Shown: positions 17,816 to 26,642 of the stretch, piece after piece
Layout: each line of letters opens with the position of its first letter
Position numbering within the stretch: position 1 is the stretch's first letter
DNA from: JBALVT01 sp965262875
GTDB taxonomy: Bacteria; Pseudomonadota; Gammaproteobacteria; Pseudomonadales; Halieaceae
Direction: 5' to 3'
Length of the DNA: 64,000 nt
Assembly (NCBI GenBank): GCA_965262875.1
Contig: OZ253569.1
Location: forward strand, 3,534,001-3,598,000
Made by a program: the position numbers and the translations under genes
The notes under the pieces: model-generated
The model's database searches: none
Told to the model about the DNA's origin: nothing
Seen by the model: only the letters and a program-made list of their open reading frames with translations

Positions 17816-19108
17816 TTACCCATCTTGTATATAATCTACCGCACCAGGGGCTTGGAATTTTTTGCATCTTTCGTTCCACCAGCTTCGAACGTTAACATGG
17901 CGAAAATGTTTTGTCAGACCCAGCCTGATTCTTCCCGCTGTAATAATATCCGGCTTGCGCCATGGTGCATCCGTCACCAGTGGGCCCGCTTTATCACCCA
18001 ATACCAGCGTCAACAAATGAAGCAGTCCGTAACCTACAGTCGTCAAGTGAACCCAGCGATGCAGCGTTTGGCGCCGTTGCTGCCAGGCTTCTTTGAGCCC
18101 CCACAATTGTTTCAACTGGTAGTACATCGACTCAATCGACCAACGCAGTCCGTAATCTTCAATCACTTGTTCGCTCGTTAGAGTCGTATCGGTTGAAAGA
18201 AATAATCGAGTCTTGGTCCACTGACCTTTACCCCTGTCTAGCTCGCACCAAACGGCTCTGACTAACTGACCGTCAAGGAACCTTGCCTTGGCGAGCCGAC
18301 TACGGTATCTCACCTTTTGTTCTTTTCCGTACAGCCGCAGTAGTGCTTCCGTCTTTTTAAAGTGGGCAATTCGCTTGGGTGTGTGTTTTTCGCCATACTT
18401 GCGTGGCCGCCCGCGTTGCCCCGGTTTTCGTTCGGGGGGTTCGTCGTAAAGCCGCGTATCGATTCTCGCCTGGCCAATCACGGTAAAACCGTACGCTGTC
18501 ATCGCGTTGATAAATCGTTTGCGCATATACCAGCAATCGACCAATACCCTCACCGTTTTATCTTCAAACAAGCGGTAAACAGCACGCATGATCACTGTCG
18601 CTGCGACCAGCTTGCCCGTATTCCCTGCACTGGGTATCAGTCGGAACAATAGAGGTATCGCCGTCGTCTCCAGCGGTGTGCGCCTGAAAACAGCCGCTAA
18701 ACTAACCCAGCATTGACCACGAACATAGGCGGCTAAATTCGGCTTATTTCCGTGCTGATGATGTATCTGGCTGCCCGGTGCTTTTTTCGAGGCTCGTAGA
18801 CTCACCGTATCGTCAATCGCTAAATATAGAACGGGATCATTCTTGGCACTAAGAACCAGACAGACGAACTGTCTTGCCAGCTTCAACCAGGACCACTTTC
18901 CGGCTTCAAGCCATTTGTAATACGTCGTCCAGTGCCTTTGCATGTCTAGAAACAAATAGGTTTCGGTGACAAAGCCAGCGGGCGTTAACATAGCGCCGAT
19001 CAATAGTTCAATGAATGTGCCTACGGATCTTGGGGGTAGCGCTTTGCTTAAAAATGTTATCCAATAGCACAGTTCGCGGGGGATGCGAGCACATCCTGTT
19101 GCGTTCAT
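17816..19108 (-). CDS. IS701-like DDE transposase
   Basis: A complete transposase of 430 residues from the ATG at 19108. Catalytic-type segments are YLAIDDTVSLRASKKAPGS, VRVLVDCWYMRKRFI and LRWSIESMYYQLKQLWGLKEAW. It shares the RKPGQRGRPRKYGEK region with the transposase at 5603. The start is chosen because GGAGG lies 6 bases upstream, inside the 3' arm of a long hairpin. The open frame upstream (to 19177) runs through the hairpins and has no ribosome site. Confidence 0.85.
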   Translation of the reverse strand: MNATGCARIPRELCYWITFLSKALPPRSVGTFIELLIGAMLTPAGFVTETYLFLDMQRHWTTYYKWLEAGKWSWLKLARQFVCLVLSAKNDPVLYLAIDDTVSLRASKKAPGSQIHHQHGNKPNLAAYVRGQCWVSLAAVFRRTPLETTAIPLLFRLIPSAGNTGKLVAATVIMRAVYRLFEDKTVRVLVDCWYMRKRFINAMTAYGFTVIGQARIDTRLYDEPPERKPGQRGRPRKYGEKHTPKRIAHFKKTEALLRLYGKEQKVRYRSRLAKARFLDGQLVRAVWCELDRGKGQWTKTRLFLSTDTTLTSEQVIEDYGLRWSIESMYYQLKQLWGLKEAWQQRRQTLHRWVHLTTVGYGLLHLLTLVLGDKAGPLVTDAPWRKPDIITAGRIRLGLTKHFRHVNVRSWWNERCKKFQAPGAVDYIQDG

Positions 19109-19109
19109 A

Positions 19110-19209
19110 GCGGCCTCCAGAAGAAATCGATTCATTTCTTTCTGAAGGCCGCGCCCTATACACCTTTTAAAAAGCAAAGCTGTATAGGGCGCGGCAAACT
19201 TTTTGCCGC
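19110..19209 (-). promoter_or_regulatory. Three-hairpin leader of the IS701-like transposase gene
   Basis: Read on the minus strand there are three hairpins end to end. GCGGCAAA pairs with TTTGCCGC (19191-19209). GCGCCCTATACA pairs with its complement (19151-19192). A long imperfect stem, GCGGCCTTCAGAA pairing with TTCTGGAGGCCGC (19110-19152), has a 3' arm holding the GGAGG ribosome site directly before the ATG. The same leader is present in copy 2 near 44738-44838. Confidence 0.75.
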
Positions 19210-19272
19210 TTTATGTCAAGTTTTTTCGCACACTTTGCGCGATAATCTTCCTCCCCAGACTCTAAACTCTAG

Positions 19273-20026
19273 ATGATTAAGACACACGTGATCTGTGCAG
19301 CTCTACTAATCTGCATTACATTGACTGGGTGCGGTGGCGACTCCAGCCGTTCCAAGCCAAAAAATAGTGTACCCGTTGAGCCTGAACCCACGACACCTCC
19401 TTCAACAGGTGGCCAGGCCTCGTCGAAGTTGAATACGCTACTGGAACAGCGCATTTATGATCTCTCAGAAGTCGGCAGCGATGGCACAATCAGCGTAGAC
19501 ATCGCGGAGGGCGACGTTTATTGCTCCTTACTGTTCGCACCAGTGATGACGATGCGGGCGTGGCCATTACCGAAATCAGGGCTCCGGACAACAGTGTTAT
19601 CTATTCCGCTGACGTTGGTGAAGAAGGGCTTACCAACGTAGTTAGCGAGTTCTTCGATGAGATTGGAGGTGAGGGAGAGTTGGCGGTGTTTCTACCTTCC
19701 ACCCCGAAAATGAGTCTCGAAGTGGGACGCTATCAGTTTATGGTTGTGCGAGAAGTCGATGCACCATTGTCAGACGTACGCGCATTTGTTAAATCCAGTC
19801 CTGCAGGCTTTGACATTGATACAACTGAACTGGCTTTCGACCTAAATGTTTGGGTCGCTCATCCCGACCCTAAGTATCTTTCAGAAGAATTCCAGAACGT
19901 GGTTCGCAACGATTATGTGGATATCATCAACGCCATTCTCGATGACCATAAGCTCGCAATCAATCAAGTAAATTTCTTTGTGGCTACCGCTAGCCAAACC
20001 GGTCAGTTTTCCAGCCTTGATATAGA
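19273..20026 (+). pseudogene. Metzincin-like lipoprotein gene, 5' part
   Basis: MIKTHVICAALLICITLTGCGG is a lipoprotein signal with lipobox LTGC, followed by a Pro/Thr-rich linker. Near 19522-19530 one base is missing: GDVY is followed in the next frame by LLTVRTSDDDAGVAITEIRAPDNSVIYS, a conserved-looking beta-rich domain. The gene is then cut by the ISL3 element after SLDI and resumes at 21355. Original ribosome site at 17693. Confidence 0.75.
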
Positions 20027-21346
20027 GGTTCTACTGGGAATCCTGTGGGTAGAGGTTGAGTTTTCCACAGTGGAACAGAATTGAAACTCGATAGTTTTCG
20101 AAGTTTCTAAATCCTCGGGCAGCCGATTTTATTGTCTGAATCTTTGAATTAAATCCTTCTGCGGTCGCATTGGTGATGCGATGTTTCAAGTAAGTCATTA
20201 TGTTGTCGAGATGTTTCTTTAGCATCTTGGCGACTGATATGACCGGCTTTAGACGTGAATGTGTCGCCCACCAGTACCCTTTCTTAAAGAACGCCCGGGC
20301 TGGTTTATCGTAGCTGTAAGTCCACAGGTCAAGCAGCGTCTCTTTGATTGCCCAGGCTCGGGCAACCTTCAACCCCTTTGATTGAAGGCCATAAAAAGTG
20401 GCTTCATCTTTTTCACTCCAGTTGTCGGGATTGCGTAACCAGGTATAGCGAGACCCGACCAGGTCATTGATACCGGCGGCTCTTAATGTTTTATTTTCTT
20501 TGCGCCTGACTTGGTCAACCATTTTTGTAAGATAACTGACGATATGAAACTTGTCGTGAACAATGGCGGCGTTCGGTAAAGTCGCCTCAACTGCCGTCAT
20601 AAATGGAACCCACATATCCACGGCAACAGCAGCTACTTCATTACGCTGCTGTTCTGGAAGCGTGGACAGCAATGCGGTTGCCGATTCCGCCGTTCTATCT
20701 GCCACGACCTCAAGCACTCTGGACGCATTCAAATCGTACAGCAGGCTGGCATAGGATTGCCCCTTGCGAAAACTTTTTTCATCGATGCCAAGGTGTTTCA
20801 CTTCCTCAACAGAGCGTCTGTCCATCCCTCTTTTCACTGCTCGGGATTGAATATGATGCACCTCATCCCACGACAGACCAAGTAGTTTTGCGGCCTGTGT
20901 CTTGTTGCTGGCAGCCGACAGCACATCAATAGCGAAACGCTCAAATAAATGCGTAAAGCGTGCCTGCGTATCTGCCCACGGTACTTTCAGGCTTTTGATT
21001 CCATGCGCTTTACAATGAATACGCGGAACCTGAGCAACTAACTGCGTCTTGAACTGCATCGTATCAAGGTGTCGCCATGTGCGTTGCTCACGATGGTCGT
21101 AAACCGAACAAAGGGCATGGCAGACACTACACGCGCCTTTCGTTCCCTTTGGCCAATCTATCTGGATGGTAATTGATTTGTCGGTCAGATCCGGGGTAAT
21201 AGCCGTGATTTTCCATGGGTCGCTAAGCCCCAAAAGTTGAGTAAACAACGCGGTATCTTTCATTTGAATATCTCCATAAAAAAAGACTCTTGTACCACAT
21301 TCTTGACCATTGTTTGGCTTTTACCCATAGGAAACTCGGAAGAACC
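20027..21346 (-). mobile_element. ISL3-family element
   Basis: A 1320-bp element. The left end GGTTCTACTGGGAATCCTG is matched at the right end by the complement of GGTTCTTCCGAGTTTCCTA, and both continue TGGGTA. The target duplication is GATATAGA (20019-20026 and 21347-21354). Excision restores the reading frame SLDIDNEYSEACRAM of the interrupted lipoprotein gene. Confidence 0.92.
20031..21263 (-). CDS. ISL3-family transposase
   Basis: A complete 410-residue transposase. The N-terminal zinc finger is CSVCHALCSVYDHREQRTWRHLD with C/H further on (RIHCKAHG). A helix-turn-helix follows (TQAAKLLGLSWDEVHHIQSRAV). The DDE core has LGIDEKSFRKGQSYAS, VAAVAVDMWVPF and TNATAEGFNSKIQTIKSAARGFRNFENYR, the ISL3 C-terminal signature. 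The stop lies 4 bases inside the left end of the element. Confidence 0.92.
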   Translation of the reverse strand: MKDTALFTQLLGLSDPWKITAITPDLTDKSITIQIDWPKGTKGACSVCHALCSVYDHREQRTWRHLDTMQFKTQLVAQVPRIHCKAHGIKSLKVPWADTQARFTHLFERFAIDVLSAASNKTQAAKLLGLSWDEVHHIQSRAVKRGMDRRSVEEVKHLGIDEKSFRKGQSYASLLYDLNASRVLEVVADRTAESATALLSTLPEQQRNEVAAVAVDMWVPFMTAVEATLPNAAIVHDKFHIVSYLTKMVDQVRRKENKTLRAAGINDLVGSRYTWLRNPDNWSEKDEATFYGLQSKGLKVARAWAIKETLLDLWTYSYDKPARAFFKKGYWWATHSRLKPVISVAKMLKKHLDNIMTYLKHRITNATAEGFNSKIQTIKSAARGFRNFENYRVSILFHCGKLNLYPQDSQ

Positions 21347-21354
21347 GATATAGA

Positions 21355-21910
21355 CAACGAGTACTCCGAAGCATGCCGTGCGATGCTAGCAGCGAGCGGC
21401 GAGGGACTAACGCTAAACCTGGCGTTCGTCGAGGAGCTCACTTCTGAAAATATATCTGGCATAGGGGGTGTTTCCACTTCGCCTGGCTTGATCAACGATA
21501 CCACTGCTGGGGAGAGTTGCTTCTTCGTCGCGCAAACAGCGTACGTCGCCGATCCAGCCCAGCTTCTATCAGAAGCACAGGCCATTGCCTCCCAAGCGGG
21601 TAACATACTGCATGAAGCCTCACATTTTATGTCCTTGCCACATACGACCGAGGAAAACGGCGAGAAGTTCGACCGCTTCGACGATACTCCAGAATGTGAT
21701 GCGTTGACATTCGATGGTCGTAACAACGCAACGTTTGATGTGCGTGGCGATCTGGACGGTGCAATGAGTGATCACGAATGCAGTTTCGAAGGTGGTGCAA
21801 ACAATGTGCTGTTTTATGCCGGCCATCAAGATTTCCTGCCGTACCAAATGAGCGAGGATCAGGCCTGGGTTCTGCGGCGACACCCATTCGCCATCCCGGT
21901 TACCGACTAG
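21355..21910 (+). pseudogene. Metzincin-like lipoprotein gene, 3' part
   Basis: Continuation of the lipoprotein gene after the ISL3 element. The key motif is HEASHFMSLPHT, which fits HExxHxxxxxH of metzincin zinc metalloproteases, although the usual Gly of HExxHxxGxxH is Ser here. Two or more Cys (ECDAL, HECSF) could form disulphides. The C-terminus SEDQAWVLRRHPFAIP looks native. The intact protein would be a surface or periplasmic zinc protease-like lipoprotein of about 430 residues. Two insertions and one frameshift make expression impossible. Confidence 0.7.
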
Positions 21911-21967
21911 GTGAGCGCAGCGTGCTAAGGGAAACGTCACGACAAGTATATGGCGAGCGGGAAATGG

Positions 21968-21995
21968 GGTACTGACAAGTTAGCTTGTCAGTACC
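21968..21995. terminator. Perfect 12-bp stem hairpin between convergent genes
   Basis: GGTACTGACAAG, loop TTAG, then the exact complement. It lies between the end of the metzincin-like gene (plus) and the end of the TonB-dependent receptor gene (minus). No T-run follows on either strand, so intrinsic termination is not certain; it may stabilise mRNA 3' ends. Confidence 0.55.
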
Positions 21996-22058
21996 AAGGT
22001 CTATCTTCGCAATAAGGAGCAGGGCGCTCCTATGCTTGAGGTTTAAACAGCGCTGCTA

Positions 22059-24584
22059 TTAGAACTCCTTTCTAAGGCCAAGCACCAGATGGCGCGGCGC
22101 CCGATAGGAGACCTCGTTACAACCGCATAGGGTTGCCAGGTCAAAGCCTTGAACACCTGCGCGTTCATCGGTGACGTTACGCACCGCCAAGCTTGCCGTC
22201 CAGGGAGCTTCGGAAGCGCTCTCCCAGCTAAACAGTGCATTGACCATAGTGTAGGAGTCAAACTTGTCCGCGTCGAAATTACGCAGGTTGTAAAAGAACT
22301 CATCGGAGTAGCTGACATCGCCCTGAACTGTCATCGTTCCGCCTAACATGTCCCAGCCGTAACGGGCCATGGCGAAGGCTTGAAACTCGGGTGTGTAGGT
22401 TGGCTCTACATCAATGGTTCCTAATGGAGACCCGCTTCGCAGTGGTAAGTCCTTAATTTCTGCATTGACATAGGATGCGCTCAATATTAGATCCAGACCA
22501 TCCATAGGACTTGTCATAATCTCTATTTCAGCACCGACGGTTTCGGCGTCCTTGTTAAGTGACACACCACCTACGCCCACAAACAGAAACGCCTGGTAAT
22601 CCTCGTAGTCGTAATAATAAGCGGAACCGTTGATTCGAGTCTTGCCATCCTGGAAGGTTGCCTTGAAGCCCACCTCGTAGGCAGTCAAGACCTCCTCGTC
22701 GTAGGGTAAGCCCGCATTGGACCCCGACCCCAGAAAAGCGCCAAGTAGCGGTGCGTTAAAACTGCCGGCCTTCACACCACGGTTGATACCCGCGTAAAGA
22801 AGCAGGTCATCGCTATGGCGATAATCCAGCTGCAGCTTACCTGCCCATAGGTCGTCAGAGGTATCATCATCAAAAAAGAAGGGGTCGCCTGCACCTGAAA
22901 TATTGGGCAGGAAGGCCGATACATCACGGGTAACCACATTGTTGCCAAAGGAAGGTGCGATGCCAATGCCGATTTCGAAATCTTTCTCTTCGCGCATTAC
23001 GCGCAAGCCACCAATGACGGAGACCTGTTCGCTCAGCTCATATTCGTACTGGCCGAATGCGCTATAAGAGTCTGTCTCCAATGTTGCTATCGTGCCGATG
23101 TCGGCGGGGAATGCAATCGTACCGAAAATACTTTGCGGCGGCGCCTTGAGCCCGTTGAATGAATCCGTATCGATATTCAGGTAATACAGGCCGAACACCC
23201 ATTGGGCGCGGTCTGATGACCCCGACAGACGCAGTTCCTGGGTAAAACTGGTAGCGTCCACCGCAGCGTAGTTGGCTAGTTGGTTGACGGGCGCTGCATC
23301 AACGTCAATAAAAAGGAGTTTTTCATAGTCTTTGTAATCGGTTACCGATACGAAGCTTAGATTTTCATTGATGTCATATTCAACACGGGCGTTCAATCCG
23401 ATAGTTTCCGTCGAACCCTGGTCGGCAAAAGCAAAGTCGCTGGAAAAGTTAAAATCGTCACCATCCGGGTCGGTATACCCAAAGAAATCAGTACCGGCGC
23501 CCTGGCGTTCGCACAGGCCAATTGCGGCACAATTTCCCGGACCAAAGGGATTGTCTGTCAACCCGTCGCCGCCGCCATCGCCCCCGTTGTCAACACCGTT
23601 TTCCGTGAGTATGGATATACGCGATTCGTTGGCTGGTATATCAATGACGTTGTAAACCTCGGTCCGCAGATCACCGAAAAATGGGAAGTCCCCACTGGGT
23701 ACCGCTTCTCCGATCGCAATTGTTGCCTTGGACTGGTAGGGCCCGGTACTGACTTCTGTGTCCGCGTAGTTCCCCGAAAGGGTAATTTCAAGATCGTCAC
23801 TGGGGCGGAAGGCGAATGTCAAACGTGCGGCTATCGTCTCGTCGTCGCCCAGATCATCGCCAGCGCCTTGTCCGGGCGCGCCGATGTTAAAGCCCGGGTT
23901 ACCAAATACGTCAAAGTCTGGTGCCCCATCGGGATAACGGTTTTCCAGATAGGGGTCTTGCTCGTTGTAACGACCCGCGAACCGGAAGGCAACGGTATCG
24001 GAAATGGGTCCGCCGAATGCGCCTTCAACGGTGTATCCACTGGCGTCATTAGGGGAATCGAAAAGCGTATAGTCTGCGTTGATATAGCCCTCGAAGCCTT
24101 CAAAAGAGGGCGCCGTAGAGAAGTAGTTGATCACTCCCCCTGTCGCATTTCTCCCAAACAGGGTGCCCTGCGGCCCTTTGAGGATCTCTACACGCTGGAT
24201 GTCGAGCATGGCGAAAGTCTGAGCTTGAGCGATAGCGATGTAGCCCTCATCGAGGTACACCGCATTTGGAGATTCGATAATGTCATTGAAATCGTTCTGG
24301 GTGACGCCGCGAATTGTAAACTGCACATTCTGACCAGCCAGGTTGCCACTGATGTGAACGCCGGGCGTATAGGCGGCAACGTCAAAGCTTTCGGTCACAT
24401 TAAATGCCCGCAGTTGCGCCGCGTTAAACGCAGTGACGGCGATACCGACATCCTGCAGACTCTGCTCACGCTTCTGCGCGGTCACCACGATTTCTTCGAG
24501 AATGCTCTGTGCTGCAGTTTGCAGTGCGAATGTCCCCGCAATTGCCATTACGGTACTGACTAACAGTTTTTTCTTCGTGATCAT
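22059..24584 (-). CDS. TonB-dependent outer-membrane receptor
   Basis: An intact 841-residue receptor: signal peptide, a TonB-box-like segment (EEIVVTAQKREQSLQDVGIAVTAF), a plug domain (PGVHISGNLAG...IRGVTQNDF, RVEILKGPQGTLFGRNATGGVINYFS), then a 22-strand-type barrel ending in aromatic Phe (LGLRKEF). It imports a scarce ligand energised by TonB-ExbBD. The plug sequence resembles the abundant sphingomonad/Halieaceae type rather than known siderophore or B12 receptors; the ligand is unknown. The start ATG has AAAGGTG 6 bases upstream. It is the longest undamaged host gene in the first half of the window. Confidence 0.92.
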   Translation of the reverse strand: MITKKKLLVSTVMAIAGTFALQTAAQSILEEIVVTAQKREQSLQDVGIAVTAFNAAQLRAFNVTESFDVAAYTPGVHISGNLAGQNVQFTIRGVTQNDFNDIIESPNAVYLDEGYIAIAQAQTFAMLDIQRVEILKGPQGTLFGRNATGGVINYFSTAPSFEGFEGYINADYTLFDSPNDASGYTVEGAFGGPISDTVAFRFAGRYNEQDPYLENRYPDGAPDFDVFGNPGFNIGAPGQGAGDDLGDDETIAARLTFAFRPSDDLEITLSGNYADTEVSTGPYQSKATIAIGEAVPSGDFPFFGDLRTEVYNVIDIPANESRISILTENGVDNGGDGGGDGLTDNPFGPGNCAAIGLCERQGAGTDFFGYTDPDGDDFNFSSDFAFADQGSTETIGLNARVEYDINENLSFVSVTDYKDYEKLLFIDVDAAPVNQLANYAAVDATSFTQELRLSGSSDRAQWVFGLYYLNIDTDSFNGLKAPPQSIFGTIAFPADIGTIATLETDSYSAFGQYEYELSEQVSVIGGLRVMREEKDFEIGIGIAPSFGNNVVTRDVSAFLPNISGAGDPFFFDDDTSDDLWAGKLQLDYRHSDDLLLYAGINRGVKAGSFNAPLLGAFLGSGSNAGLPYDEEVLTAYEVGFKATFQDGKTRINGSAYYYDYEDYQAFLFVGVGGVSLNKDAETVGAEIEIMTSPMDGLDLILSASYVNAEIKDLPLRSGSPLGTIDVEPTYTPEFQAFAMARYGWDMLGGTMTVQGDVSYSDEFFYNLRNFDADKFDSYTMVNALFSWESASEAPWTASLAVRNVTDERAGVQGFDLATLCGCNEVSYRAPRHLVLGLRKEF

Positions 24585-24593
24585 GATATGCAC

Positions 24594-24897
24594 CTTTGTT
24601 AAATTTTGGATTTATCTATTCAACTAATCGTGACGAATTCACCCTACACGCAAAGTGTTGTAGTTACACCCTTATCTCAATCGCCTGATAAAAAACTGAA
24701 TAAACTGCCCAGGCAGCAGCCCACTCATGAATGGCTTTCGCGACGCGCCATAATGGTCATCGTAATGTCAGGGAGTGCGCTACCCAAACCTTAGTCACAG
24801 AAATAATAGAGAGCCCGGAGAGAGCTGTCTTGTATGTTACTGCATCAATTGTTGACTAGGTGTGCCCACTTCTGCGGGAGAGACGCACTGGAAATTG
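24594..24897. other. Intergenic region upstream of the receptor gene
   Basis: About 300 bases between the receptor start and the M20 remnant. I see no convincing gene, repeat or riboswitch. Expected to contain the receptor promoter, but no clear -35/-10 pair stands out. Confidence 0.4.
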
Positions 24898-25161
24898 CTA
24901 CAAGCCTACTTCGCTTCGCTCGCGCGCCAAAGTATCAATAATCGCATACAGTATTTTTCTGGCGCAGGGCATCAGATCGGGTATATAGGTAGCACCCATG
25001 TCGGGCTCCTCGTGATACACCCAGTTCCAAGGCTTCATGATGATGCAGAAGTCTGGCGCCATACCGCGGTTCAACATGTGTTCCACCCCGTGCGACATGC
25101 CCGCATTGTCACGCTCGGGTATATTGACCGGCATGCCGCCATCGGCGAAGCCCAGGGACAA
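24898..25161 (-). pseudogene. M20-type metallohydrolase remnant
   Basis: An 87-codon frame whose first two thirds (INIPERDNAGMSHGVEHMLNRGMAPDFCIIMKPWN-type, VYHEEPDMG) resemble the middle of M20/ArgE-type amidohydrolases. The remainder (TYIPDLMPCARKILYAIIDTLAR) resembles their C-terminal helix. Family members have 380-450 residues, so most of the gene, including the metal ligands, is missing. The family call is tentative. Confidence 0.4.
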
Positions 25162-25281
25162 GTATTAGATTATCACCAGATCAGCCTTTTTTATAATTCA
25201 AATCAAACGCTTACGCTTAAGGCAGTGCCATTCGGGGCGCATTTATTCTCGTTTCCATAGAGTTTATAAAATCAAACTCAC

Positions 25282-25312
25282 GGGGTCAGGTCTCCCATAT
25301 CCCACTGACCCC
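25282..25312. repeat. GGGGTCAG inverted repeat
   Basis: GGGGTCAG and its complement CTGACCCC enclose 15 bases. A single GGGGTCAG in a similar context (CCACGGGGTCAG) occurs at about 27852. The two lie on either side of the SDR/DUF385/SDR/BASS block, which is bordered by gene remnants. Possibly relics of a small mobile repeat; otherwise a terminator-like hairpin. Confidence 0.4.
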
Positions 25313-25348
25313 TTGGCTTCGCACGACATAGCATCAGGCCAGCCCAAG

Positions 25349-26104
25349 TCACCAGGGCATGAGCTTGCCTTCATAATTAAAAAACTTGCCAGTGTCAGAC
25401 TTATCCAGGCCACTGATCACGGCGTACAGTCCGGCTGCGCTTTGCGCCGCGGTGATCTGCCCCTTTCCGCCATTCATATCGGTCCTAACATAGCCGGGAT
25501 GTAGCACAACGAAGATGGTTTTTTGCTCAGCCATGTCGATAGCCAGGGTTTTGGTAAAGCTGTTCAGGGCTGCCTTGCTGGCGCGGTACCCCATGCAGCA
25601 GGCAAAAGTGTTGAGTTCCATGCTGCCCATCATGCTGCTGATATTGGCGACAATCTTGCGATTCCCGGCCATGATATTCGGCAGCAGGGCTTGGGTTATA
25701 CGCAGTGGGCCCAGCGCATTGACCTGGAATTCGGTTGCCAGGCGCTCGATGTCCACTTCTGTAAACTCAGCTGCTTCCTCGCTCACAATGCCGGCGTTGT
25801 TAATTAAAATATCAATTGGTTCATTGCCAATTTCCCTGGCGAGATGGGCCACGCTGTCGAGGTCGGTGACATCCAGCTGTACGACTCTCACCTGCAGTTT
25901 TTGCAAAGCGGTGGCCGCAGCGGGTTTACGGGCAGTACCGATGACCGAGAATCCCGCCTGGCTGAATGTCTGGGCCAGAGCAAGTCCCACGCCGCGATTG
26001 GCACCGGTGATTAATACAGTCCCCGAACTCTCGGCCGCCGAAACGGCGGCCGTTGCAATTGTTAGTATTATCCCGGTTACAAGCTGGTGTAGTCGTCGCC
26101 CCAT
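25349..26104 (-). CDS. Short-chain dehydrogenase, C-factor-like, with signal peptide
   Basis: A 251-residue SDR with the cofactor motif TGANRGVGLALA, NNAG, and catalytic Ser (ISSMMGSM) and YRASK. Its closest look is the C-factor/carbonyl-reductase-like group. Unusually, the Rossmann fold is preceded by a 26-residue signal-peptide-like stretch (RRLHQLVTGIILTIATAAVSAAES), suggesting export or membrane anchoring. ATG at 26104 is chosen because AAGGA lies 7-8 bases upstream; a longer frame reaches 26137 into the neighbouring gene. It follows the DUF385 gene by 13 bases. Confidence 0.82.
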   Translation of the reverse strand: MGRRLHQLVTGIILTIATAAVSAAESSGTVLITGANRGVGLALAQTFSQAGFSVIGTARKPAAATALQKLQVRVVQLDVTDLDSVAHLAREIGNEPIDILINNAGIVSEEAAEFTEVDIERLATEFQVNALGPLRITQALLPNIMAGNRKIVANISSMMGSMELNTFACCMGYRASKAALNSFTKTLAIDMAEQKTIFVVLHPGYVRTDMNGGKGQITAAQSAAGLYAVISGLDKSDTGKFFNYEGKLMPW

Positions 26105-26117
26105 GATCTGGATCCTT

Positions 26118-26552
26118 CTATCGCGGCTCAGCGACAAACACGGGGATTACTCGGCTGGTTTTTGCTTGATACTCGTCGTAGGGAGGATAAGCTGCGACAC
26201 CTACCGCCCACAATTTTGCACGCTCGCGCTCATCGGTTACTTCTCGAATGCGCATATCAAACACTTCAGTTTTATCGCGTAGCTGAACGTCTGGATTCGC
26301 CCTGATATTGTAGACCCAAACAGGGTTTTTGGGCTGGCCGCCCATGGAGCCGATTAGAACGTAGCTGCCGTTGGTCTCCACACGCATGAGGGGAATCTTG
26401 CGAATCCCTCCAGTCTTGTTCCCTGTATGGGTGACTAGAATGCAGGGCATGCCGGTATCCAACAGGGTGTTGCCCTGCGTACCGCCGCTGCTCTCGTACA
26501 GCTCGACCTGTTCGCGTACCCAATCCAGTGCGGGGGGGATGTAGTCAGCCAT
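26118..26552 (-). CDS. DUF385/nitroreductase-family deazaflavin-type oxidoreductase
   Basis: A 144-residue protein with the family pattern ILVTHTGNKTGGIRKIPLMRVETNGSYVLIGSMGGQPKNPVWVYNIRANPDVQL, as in Ddn-like split-barrel proteins. Actinobacterial members use deazaflavin F420; in gammaproteobacteria the cofactor is uncertain. First gene of a likely two-gene unit with the exported SDR. A more distant relative is at 51033. Confidence 0.82.
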   Translation of the reverse strand: MADYIPPALDWVREQVELYESSGGTQGNTLLDTGMPCILVTHTGNKTGGIRKIPLMRVETNGSYVLIGSMGGQPKNPVWVYNIRANPDVQLRDKTEVFDMRIREVTDERERAKLWAVGVAAYPPYDEYQAKTSRVIPVFVAEPR

Positions 26553-26642
26553 GGGGTATCTCCTAGAAGCTAGAAGCTAATTAAATGAGTAGTAACACAA
26601 TACAGGTAGAAGCTTGATCGGTAAACGGACAGCCGGGGGTAT

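Larger units (their letters stand above)
17713..19272 (-). mobile_element. IS701-like element, copy 1
   Basis: A 1560-bp element with terminal repeats CTAGAGTTTAGAG and target duplication ATGATTAA (17705-17712 and 19273-19280). A second copy at 44676-47722 is the same length once its IS5-like insertion is removed. It sits exactly at the start codon of a lipoprotein gene. Confidence 0.92.

Noticed and set aside
18362..18652. Open frames antisense to the transposase genes
   Set aside because: They recur in each copy only because the transposase is conserved, and have no ribosome sites or family resemblance.
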